In this document: piece by piece, positions 20,105 through 28,668 of the stretch
Position numbering within the stretch: position 1 is the first letter of the stretch
Layout of the letters: the number at the start of each line of letters is the position of its first letter
Assembly (NCBI GenBank): GCA_030407315.1
Contig: JALQPE010001729.1
Coordinates: 1-64,000 of the forward strand
DNA from: Asparagopsis taxiformis
Taxonomy: Eukaryota > Rhodophyta > Florideophyceae > Bonnemaisoniales > Bonnemaisoniaceae
Length of the DNA: 64,000 bases
Direction: 5' to 3'
Notes under the pieces: generated by a model
Seen by the model: the letters and a program-made list of their open reading frames with translations, nothing else
What the model was told of the DNA's origin: nothing
Database searches by the model: none
Position numbers and translations under genes: made by a program

Positions 20105-22030
20105 ATACACGATCACCTGAAATGGACGTCCGGTGGATGTCCAACTCAGATGCATTCCTGGCCGGCCCAGAAATTCTACAATTTCGGGCACAAAAAAATA
20201 TTGCAAAAAACATCGATTTGGGCGGTCGATTGTGCCGTACGGCACACCCCCATCTCAAAAACATGTTCACATGTGCATGTTTTTGAGAATAGCCCAAATT
20301 TTAATTCAAATCAGGGTGTCTAATTTGGCCACAACGGCCCCAGGCACCGGAACCGCCGCCCCGAGCGGGGTCATCACTGGCTTCTGTAAGCACTAACTGT
20401 AAGGCTAAATGGCGCCTAACGATGGGTCGATTCCAGGCTTCAAGCCTAAGTTATGCTAGGGTGACATCGTTTCCCCTGTTCCATCATGGTCCTGCCTTAC
20501 TCCTCCACGACAAACACTACTCACCCATCACGTTACTCGTATTCCGTGCACTTTGTATGAGTAGTGAACTCGCCTGCTTAGTTGCTGCAATGCGTGGATG
20601 TAGGCAGCACACGACCAACCTGAAATGGACGTCCGGTGGATGTCCATCTCAGATGCACTGCTGGCCAGCCCAGAAATTCTAAAATTTCGGGCACAAAAAA
20701 TCTTGCAAAAATCAACGATTTGGGCGGGTCGATTGTGCCGTACGGCACACCCCCATCTCAAAAACATGTTCACATGTGCATGTTTTTGAGAATAGCCCAA
20801 ATTTTAATTCGAATCAGGGTGTCTAATTTGGCCACAACGGCCCCAGGCACCGGCCACCGGCCCCGATCGGGGCTATCACTGGCTTCTGTAAGCACCAACT
20901 GTAAGGCTAAATGGCGTCTGACGAAGGGTCAATTTCAGGCTCAATACGCCAGGGACAGGTCTTGGTCCTTGTTCCATCATGGTCCCGCCCCGCTCTCTCA
21001 CGACCAACCTGAAATGCACGTCCGGTGGATGTCCAGCTCGATTGCATTGCTGGCCAGCCCAGAAATTCTAAAATTTCGGGCACAGAAAAATATTGCAAAA
21101 AACATCGATTTGGGCGGTCGATTGTGCCGTACGGCACACCCCCATCTCAAAAACATGTTCACATGTGCATGTTTTTGAGAATAGCCCAAATTTTAATTCA
21201 AATCAGGGTGTCTAATTTGGCCACAACGGCCCCAGGAACCGACCGCCGCCCCGAGCGGGGTCATCACTGGCTTCTGTAAGCACTAACTGTGAGGCTAAAT
21301 GGCGCCGAAAGATGGGTCGATTCCAGGCTTCAAGCCTAAGTTATGCTAGGTACGCATCTTCTTCCGTGTTTCATAATGGTCCCGCCTTACTCCCTCAACA
21401 CAAACACTACTCACCTATCACGTTACTCATATTCCGTGTACTTTGTATGAGTAGTGAACTCGCCTGCTTAGTTTCTGCAATGCGTGGATGTAGGCAGCAC
21501 ACGACCAACCTGAAATGGACGTCCGGTGGATGTCCAGCTCAGATGCACTGCTGGCCAGCCCAGAAATTCTAAAATTTCGGGCACAAAAAATCTTGCAAAA
21601 ATCAACGATTTGGGCGGTCGATTGTGCCGTACGGCACACCCCCATCTCAAAAACATGTTCACATGTGCATGTTTTTGAGAATAGCCCAAATTTTAATTCA
21701 AATCAGGGTGTCTAATTTGGCCACAACGGCCCCAGGAACCGACCGCCGGCCCCGATCGGGGGCTATCACTGGCGTCTGTAAGCACCAACTGTAAGCCGGA
21801 GCCGGCTGCCGCCCCGATCGGGGCTATCACTGGCTTCTATTAGCACCAACTGTAAGCCAAAATCGCGTCTCACGAAGGGTCGATTTCAGGCTCAACACGT
21901 CAGGGAAAGGTCTTGGTCCTTGTTTCATCATGGTCCCGCCCCACCCTCTCGCGACCAACCTGAAATGGACGTCCGGTGGATGTCCAGCTCGATTGCATTG
22001 CTGGCCAGCCCAGAAATTCTAAAATTTCCG
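20105..22030 (-). repeat. Array of the hairpin repeat, reverse orientation, 4 copies plus a fragment
   Basis: Reverse units with hairpins near 20254, 20759, 21148 and 21648, alternating the standard and long unit types as at 14465-15562. A last fragment (about 21950-22030) keeps GGACGTCC/GGATGTCC and CTGGCCAGC but lacks the hairpin. Two short 70-bp duplications of the CCCGATCGGGG-type linker occur at about 21740-21860. Unit order matches the 14.5-kb array, so a block of two units was probably duplicated as a whole. Confidence 0.92.
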
Positions 22031-22379
22031 AAAAATCAATTTGGTGGCCCAGCATCTCCTGTGCCGAAAATTCCCGCACTCAGTTCTGATATACGTCTAG
22101 ACGTGTTTCCCACTTGTACGCATCAGGGAAGGCGTCACGGAAGGTTGACACTACGCTACTTGTGTACCGCGTCGTCTGAAATAGCGAGTAGTGTTTGTTG
22201 TATAGTTGTGGAGTATGCGTCTAGTGGTTTGTAAAGCTTGCAGAACGGGATAGGGATGTGGGTGGCCCTATTTTATGAATACATGAGTACCAATATTCAG
22301 GGTTGACAAAGCGGAAAGGCATAGGCTCATACATGTTTGAGATTGCATAGTAGAGAAAATATTTTCATCGAAATTTACA
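22031..22379. other. Spacer, no gene seen
   Basis: Non-repetitive sequence between the last hairpin array and the G-rich zone. No coding frame or motif was recognised. Confidence 0.5.
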
Positions 22380-23300
22380 TGGAGCTGATGGAGGTTTTAA
22401 GGATGAGGTATGAGAGGAAGAAAATTCTTCTGTGGTATGAGGATGTGTTCTGTGGGGGGATGGAATCTTGGGATGGTACAGGGGGAGGTGGAAATGTACG
22501 GAGTGCGGGTTTAGAATGGATTGTGATTCGGAGAGGAGTGCCGACAAGCATATTATGGGGATTGGGGAGACGCTGCGGGGTGTTGGGGTAGTGAGGGCGG
22601 AGGAGGTGTTTAGGTGGGACCGTAGGAGGGTGCGGTTGAAGGCGCCGAGAGGAGGGGTTTTTAGGAAAGTGAGGAGAAAGAAGGGGAGGGGGTGGCGTCT
22701 GTTCTGGCTGTGGTGAGTGGGGATGTGATGGAGAAGAAGGGGGTTATTGTATTTGGGGAGGGAGGGGAGTGGGAGGAAGGGTGCGAAGTGGGGGGTTGAT
22801 ATGTGTTTCAGAGCGGGGAGGTTTCTGGGGATACGGCGGGGGAGCCACCCCGCAGTGCGGGAGCGTGGGCCGGTGGTGGTGGTGTATACGGTATCGAAGA
22901 TGCGGATGGCGTGGGGGCATGGAGCAGCTGAGGGAGGGAGGGGTGGAGCAGGTCGGGTACGGGATGGGGAGTGAGAGGTTTTGGAAGAGTAAGCTGCAGG
23001 GGAAGTTTGTGTAGAGGGCGAAGGAGAGGGGTTGAGGGTAGAGGAGAGAGGGTACTGAAGAACAATACGTTTCAAAGGTGATGGGGGAGAGCATGGTCGA
23101 GGAGATAGGGGGTGTTTTGCCCTATTCTGAGGTAGTATGAGGACTGGTTATACGAAATCTGTACGGTAGAGCAGAAAAGTAGGTATGGAATGGAGGTGTG
23201 CACCGTGGAAGCGGGGATAGGTATCTGAAAATGCGTGCTAGAGTGGTATTGGGGGTGTTTGAGGTACAGTACGGGGGAGGTGAGCACCAACAGGAAGGGG
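22380..23300. other. G-rich, strand-skewed zone near the right end
   Basis: The + strand is extremely rich in G and poor in C, with many runs of three or more G (for example around 22480-22720, 22750-22870 and 22930-22980). This makes long stop-free frames on the minus strand that read as Pro/Ser/His/Leu-rich low complexity. I do not call a gene. It mirrors the C/A-rich zone at 900-2220 and has G-quadruplex potential. Confidence 0.6.
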
Positions 23301-23369
23301 GTGTGAGCGAGAGGATGAAAAAATTAAAGACGAAATTGGAGTCGACCGACAAGGAAAAATAGAGTGGTC

Positions 23370-23690
23370 GCCGTGATGGATGCGGACATCCATGTCGAGC
23401 ACGGCGGCAGAAATTTCTGGGGTCGAAATTTTTGAATTTCTGAACCGGCGCCCGTCCTAGGTGGACATAGACATGGCGGAAGTCCATCCCGAGGGGGACA
23501 TCCGTGGTACTAGAAACAATGAATGTCGCCCTAGTAATACTAGACGTACTAGACCGCATGGACGTCCGGTTCTAGGCGGACATCCAAAAATACTGGAGAA
23601 CATGGACGTCCGCCTAGTAATACTAGGTGTACTAGAGGTTGTGGACGTCCGCGTCCATTTCCGAGAACACAGACGAAGGCAAAGATGAAT
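23370..23690. repeat. Right outer end of the island, GGACGTCC/CTAGTAC-type repeats
   Basis: Several diverged units contain GGACATCC or GGACGTCC, CTAGTAATACTAG and GTACTAGA. The outer ~50 bp (about 23630-23680) are an inverted, slightly diverged copy of about 50-110. The inner part (23385-23455) has GGACATCCA...TCGA...CAGAAATTTC...GAAATTT, in the same order as the hairpin repeat, so the end repeats and internal arrays appear to be distant relatives. Copia sequence starts at about 23670. Confidence 0.75.
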
Positions 23691-24004
23691 TCTTTTGACT
23701 CTCATTTTGAACCTGCTTATTATGCTGGCGAGATAATACACTCACTGAGTCTGACAGATGTTGCAGGGCCAATGCCAAGTAGCCATGATGGTCGGCAAAT
23801 ATTTCTGTACATTTACGGATCAGTATACCCGTTTTTCGCATGTGATGGCATTGCATACGAAAGGAGAAGCAAGCGAAGCCTTTGAAGCTTACAGAGAGAT
23901 GTCACATGTTTTTAAATACTTCACTCGTGGAGTACAAAGAATGCACACAGATGGAAGAGGAGAATTTGTGAATCTAGATATCAATGACCATTCGCAGACG
24001 ACAC
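23670..24004 (+). pseudogene. Ty1/copia integrase fragment, left part
   Basis: Translation begins near the end of the GAG-pre-integrase region (AKMNSFDSHF) and continues into the integrase core (EIIHS, DVAGPMP, then TDQYTRF and MHTDGRGEFVN). A +1 change of frame is needed near 23805, between the DGRQIFL and FTDQYTRF blocks. The element upstream (gag, protease) is missing; the sequence abuts the island end. The other half of the integrase resumes after the inserted LTR. Dead copy. Confidence 0.85.
24000..24004. repeat. 5-bp target site duplication, left copy (GACAC)
   Basis: GACAC immediately precedes the LTR start TGTAG and is repeated at 24666-24670 just after the LTR end CCACA. Removing the LTR and one copy restores a continuous copia integrase frame, so this is the target duplication. 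Confidence 0.93.
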
Positions 24005-24665
24005 TGTAGTATACATGGCCAATTCGAAAATGGCAAATATTTACGACTTCCGCGGAATTCGAATTTTGGCGGACACGACCGGCGACAGCAATGTACGAGC
24101 ATTGCTGGCGCATGCGCGCGCGCATTCGGCACATGTGTGCAGCGAATGAACTGGCACGCGGCCAACGGACCAACGGGTCCACACGCGCGACCCACACGTT
24201 CCTTTCCCATTCGGGGACGTTACAAAGAGTGTTTACACTGTAATGTGATGCCATCGTGACTAAATAGGTATTGGCATCGTGCCGGGAGGGAAAGGGGACA
24301 AGATTCGAACGAGCAACGAGCTCTAGTCTACGACTGACTTCTACGTTACGTTTTCGCCTAGTGAGGCTTCGTCTCCGTCGAGCTGCGCACTCCCTACCCA
24401 TCGCCACACGTGTGGCTGATCGCGTGTAGTGCCTACGGGCTTGGTTGAGATCGCCTCCGGTGACGTGCCACCTCGTTTACCGAACTTAATCCTCGCGTGG
24501 ATTGTTGCGTCGTGACGCTCGTGTCTACTCGCTAACTACTCTACCTTCTACCTTTCTACCCATACAGTCAAACACCAGCAGGTGGTACTGTTCGTTGTTT
24601 CGTTTCGTAGGACAGCGTGTCCACTGGCTCGTACCAGCTAACTTCTAACGAACCGTCGTTCCACA
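24005..24665 (+). mobile_element. Solo LTR (661 bp) of the gypsy family at 60440
   Basis: Runs from TGTAGTATAC to TTCCACA, with TG...CA ends and a 5-bp direct duplication. It aligns along its whole length with 60440-61100, the 5' LTR of the gypsy element that carries the gag at 61200, and has the same length of 661 bp. No internal sequence remains, so the full element was lost by LTR-LTR recombination. LTR plus duplication is 666 bp, so the surrounding frame phase is kept. Confidence 0.95.
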
Positions 24666-26988
24666 GACACCCAATACCCCACAGCACAACTCGTTCTCGG
24701 AACAGTTGAACAGGTCGATGCTGGATCCCGTCCGAACTATCCTGGAAGAAGCAGGGTTGAGCGCAAGATATTGGGAGTATGCATTGGACCACGTGGTCTA
24801 TATCAAAAACAGACTGCCACACTCTTCACTAAAGTGCTGCCCATTCGAAAAGTTGACGGGTAGGAAGCCTTCGCTACAACACATTCGCATATTTGGGTGC
24901 ACCGCCTTTGTTTATGATAATAATCCAATCTCTAAGGTACACGCAAGAGCTAATCCTGCAATATTTCTAGGATGCGATGACAATGGTGTGTATACTGTCG
25001 AGAGACTTGGTGACCGGAAGGTTTTCAACTCTGTACATGTCACATTCCATGATACATGCTTTCCAGGCCTTGAAAAACTTGGTTCCAGTAGCAGTGGTTC
25101 TGATGAAGAGATTGTTGCTGACACTGACACTCTAACCTCACATGAAGATGTCACATTCCTGTCATCAGAGGAAGAGACAGTCAGTGGCACTGCAGCAGAT
25201 TCAAACAGTAACAATGTAACAGACAAGATTACTTCACCTCAGGAAGAACAGCTGCCATTAGTTGGCATTAATTTAAGGCCTTCCAGGAATAGGAAAAGGC
25301 CACTATACTATGGATTCCCCGAATCAGCTGATCTACATCACGCAACTGCAGGCATTTCGGTAATGATTACTGCAAGCTACAACCCATCAGTTAGTGAGTC
25401 TATGGCTGCTTCACCAGCTGAAATTTTATTATGGAAAGAATCAATGGAGGCTGAGCTCCAAAGCATAGATGATCAAAAGACTTGGAAAGTGGCTGGAAGC
25501 ATTCAAAGACGTCACAATGGTAAAAGGATTATGACATTGCCCCATGGGAAGCGCATATTACCAACTCACATGATTCTTAAGATCAAACGTGACGAAAACG
25601 GGAAACCATCACGATTCAAAGCCCGTATTGTTGCAGGAGGCCACTTACAGGAACATGGAAAGGATTACAGTCGTGTATATTCACCAGCTCCTCAATTTAC
25701 CAATGTATTGCTTGTGCTATCTATTGCTCTTCAGCTTGGATGGAAATCCAGACATTTGGACTTCAAGACAGCATTTCTGAACGGTGACATTGACTGTGAA
25801 TTATATGTAACCCATCCAACTAGTTTGCCAACAGATATGAAAATTGACTCATATTATATATTGGAGAAGTCTCTTTATGGGTTGAGACAGGCTCCATAGC
25901 AATAGTATACAAAATTGTCGGATACAATGAATCAAATGCACTACGAACAGCCCCAAAGTGACACTGCAGTGTTTCTCAAGAAATACGAAAAGTATGGGGT
26001 TGAAGTAACAGGGATTGTTCTTGTGTATGTTGATGACTTGATCATTGTGTGCAGCGATGACAAAGATCTCACTGAACAGACAGAATGCCTTTTGAATGCA
26101 TTTGATGGAAATGATGAAGGAGCAGCTAGTTGGTATCTTGGAGTGCGCTTGAGAGCGAAAGAATCGCATTGCATTCTTTCGCAAACAGCATATATCGAAC
26201 ACATTATTGACACGTATGGTGGTAATAATATAAGACAATATACAACGCTTACGAATGCAAATTTCTATGCTGAGCTAGAGTCACACAAGGATGAAATGGT
26301 AACTGAAACAGGTGAGCTCAGAACTTTAATTGGTGCACTTCTATATCTTTCAATCAAGACTAGGCAAGATATTGCTACAGCTGTGTCTATCTTGTCAAGA
26401 TACACTGCAAAACCTACTCCATTTCTAATGAAATGTGTTTTTTGTATCTTGGGATACCTGAAACAAAATATAAACCACGGTCTTTCATATAGCAAAGACA
26501 ACAGGAATGAGCTCAAACTAGAATTTTTTGTTGATGCAGACGATGCAGGAGATAAGACAGATCGTAAGTCTAGGACAGGATGGATTGGAAGGTTGAACGG
26601 TTGTGTGTTTGCCTGGAATAGCACGAAGCAATCCTGTGTTGCACTCTCTACTACAGAGGCTGAGTATATTGCATTAAGTGATTGCTGTAGGGAGATCAAG
26701 CGTGTTCGCAATTTCCTTACAGAACTTAGCATTAATGTTCCTGTAACACCAATACTGAAAGGAGACAATATGGCAGCTATATCATGGGCTGAGAGCACAA
26801 AGAGTTTGCGAAAAGAAAAGCATATTGAGTTGCGCTACCACTTTGTCAGGGAGTGTGTAGAAAATGGAATTGTGGACTTGTAATACATTCCATCTAATGA
26901 GAATCTAGCTGACATATTCACAAAATCATTGGATCGAACCAAGTTTGAAGGGTTTAACAGAATGATTGGCTTAACCAATGTGAAATGA
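24666..26988 (+). pseudogene. Ty1/copia integrase C-terminus, reverse transcriptase and RNase H, decayed
   Basis: One frame reads the rest of integrase (TPQHNSFSEQLNR), an acidic linker, then copia RT: ARIVAGGHLQE, FKTAFLNGDI, SLYGLRQAP and the catalytic YVDD (about 26030). RNase H follows (FVDAD, STTEAEYIALSDC), and the end reads LADIFTKSLD. Nonsense codons lie at 25897-25899, 25903-25905 (both in the conserved APxxWYxKLSD region) and 26881-26883. With the upstream frameshift this copy cannot make a polyprotein. The residual frame is otherwise well preserved, so inactivation is fairly recent. Confidence 0.92.
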
Positions 26989-27008
26989 CTTTGGTACGCC
27001 AGGAGGAG

Positions 27009-27106
27009 TGTGAACGGCAATATTACGAGGATATGGAGCATAGCATTTTCTGAAATGACATTATTACAGACACCTGCATAGGTAATGATAGTACGTGTCA
27101 TACATA
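27009..27106 (+). mobile_element. Probable start of the copia 3' LTR
   Basis: The polypurine tract AGGAGGAG (27001-27008) follows the end of pol by about 12 bp and is directly followed by TGTGAACGG, a normal LTR start. The LTR is interrupted at the TA of 27105-27106 by the Tc1-type element and seems to resume at 28669. Its right end was not determined because the 5' LTR is absent. Confidence 0.65.
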
Positions 27107-28666
27107 CAGTGCGGACAGGAATTATACATCACCGTGATAATTCGACCTGTAGTGGTCATGCGGCATGCTTTTTGTAATCTGTCGGTTACAGATTGCAGCC
27201 AATAGAGAACCACGCGCTAATCGAAGTAAACGTTTAAAGAATCTCCACAGGAAGCCGTTGAAATCCAAGGAAGGTTGTTTTGGGTAGGGTAATAAATATA
27301 AACACACTTTCCTCTTGGCTGTGTTTTCAAGCCAACTGACAGCCATCGAAGGAAAATTCTGTGTGCATCACGGATGTACCTGACCACACAATATTCCACG
27401 CAAACGGCATAACTCAGAATACCTCGTGGAACCCAGCTCACTCCAATAGAAAAAGGGAAGATACTGACTCTCCGGGGGGAGGGATTATGCAAATCTGGAA
27501 TAGTAGAGAAGTTGAGAAGGAGCCACACTCTCGTTAGAAACTTCCTGAAAGACCCTGAGGGATATGGGAAGGCAAAAACAAGTGACCGGAAGCCAGCAAT
27601 ATCTTCGAGCACAAAGCGTTTGCTGCTTCGCTTAGCAAAAAAAAGAGACCTTAGTGCCAATCAAATACGACAGACATTGGATCTCCCACTATCTACGTCT
27701 CGTGTCAAACAGATTCTTCGTACGGACCCGAATCTAGTGTGGCAGAAAATGAAAAAGGTGTCCCGTATGAGTTTGGGACACATTGAAAGAAGGTTAGAAT
27801 GGGCAATGGAGAAAGTTGGATGGAGTGTAGAAAAATGGAGTGAGGTGGTGTTTACTGACGAGAAGAAATTCAACTTGGATGGTCCTGACGGATTTCGTTA
27901 CTACTGGCATGACTTGCGAAATGAGCCGAGAATATTTTCGAAGCGACAGAACGGTGGTGGTTCTTTGATGATCTGGGGTGGTTTCTCTGCAAATGGAAAG
28001 ACAAATCTTGCTGTTTGCTCCAGCAAGCAGAATTCTGCAAAGCATATTCAAGTCCCTTGGGACTATTTGATACCGTACGTAGAAAGTGAGCATCCGGAAA
28101 AGTGTATTTTGCAACAAGACGGAGCCCCCATTCATCGTTCAAGAGAAACGATGGAGTGGCTCAACGGAAATAAAATAGAGGTACTAGAATGGCCAGCGAA
28201 GAGCCCGGACTTGAATCCAATCGAGAACCTTTGGGGTGTGTTGGCGAGGAGAGTGTACCGGAATTGCCGGCAATTTAATGATGTCAAAGAGCTGGAGGAG
28301 TGTGTCATGGAAGAGTAGTTTGAAATCAAGCAAAGACTGCTCGATTCATTGATTCGTTCAATCCCGAAGCGGATAGGGGAAGTGCTGAAGGTTCGAGGAA
28401 AGGCAACAAAGTACTAAAGATTGATTAAATGTGCCTGTACACACTTGAACGGATAGAAATTCCCACGTTTGTTTATAATTATTACCACCCTTCAATACCT
28501 TTTTTACACCTTTCGTCCACTCCGCGTCCATATCATCTAAAGAAATTCTGTCCCCCCTTCTTGCTTCCCTATTGGATGCCTTCTGCCCAGACAGAATTTG
28601 AAACGCAGGTCGCAATGCTACCCAGTGCTTGAATGTTGGAGTGCTTTATAATTGTTGTCCGCACTG
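27107..28666 (+). mobile_element. Tc1-type DNA transposon, 1560 bp
   Basis: Inverted ends start CAGTGCGGACA and share an AATTATA box; the right end reads TGTCCGCACTG. The element is flanked by TA on both sides (27105-27106 and 28667-28668), the Tc1/mariner target duplication. It encodes one DD34E transposase, now broken. Inserted in the putative copia 3' LTR. Confidence 0.93.
27419..28417 (+). pseudogene. Tc1-type DD34E transposase, start lost and one nonsense codon
   Basis: The frame runs from a helix-turn-helix N-terminus (RGTQLTPIEKGKILTLRGEG) to ...RGKATKY at TAA 28415-28417, 333 codons in total, the normal Tc1 length. Catalytic residues are D in VVFTDEKKF, D in LQQDGAPIH and E in SPDLNPIENLWG, with 34 residues between the last two. 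The expected start codon is ATA at 27419 (CTCAGAATACCTCG), consistent with an ATG to ATA change. A TAG at 28316-28318 interrupts the C-terminal helix where Trp is usual. Only these two lesions are visible, so the copy is young. Confidence 0.9.
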
Positions 28667-28668
28667 TA

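Noticed and set aside
22365..23075. 236-codon minus-strand frame, Pro/Ser/His-rich
   Set aside because: Produced by extreme G-richness of the + strand; no domain, and parallel frames are equally open.
27217..27660. 147-codon minus-strand frame in the Tc1-type element
   Set aside because: It overlaps the transposase helix-turn-helix region antisense and resembles no protein.
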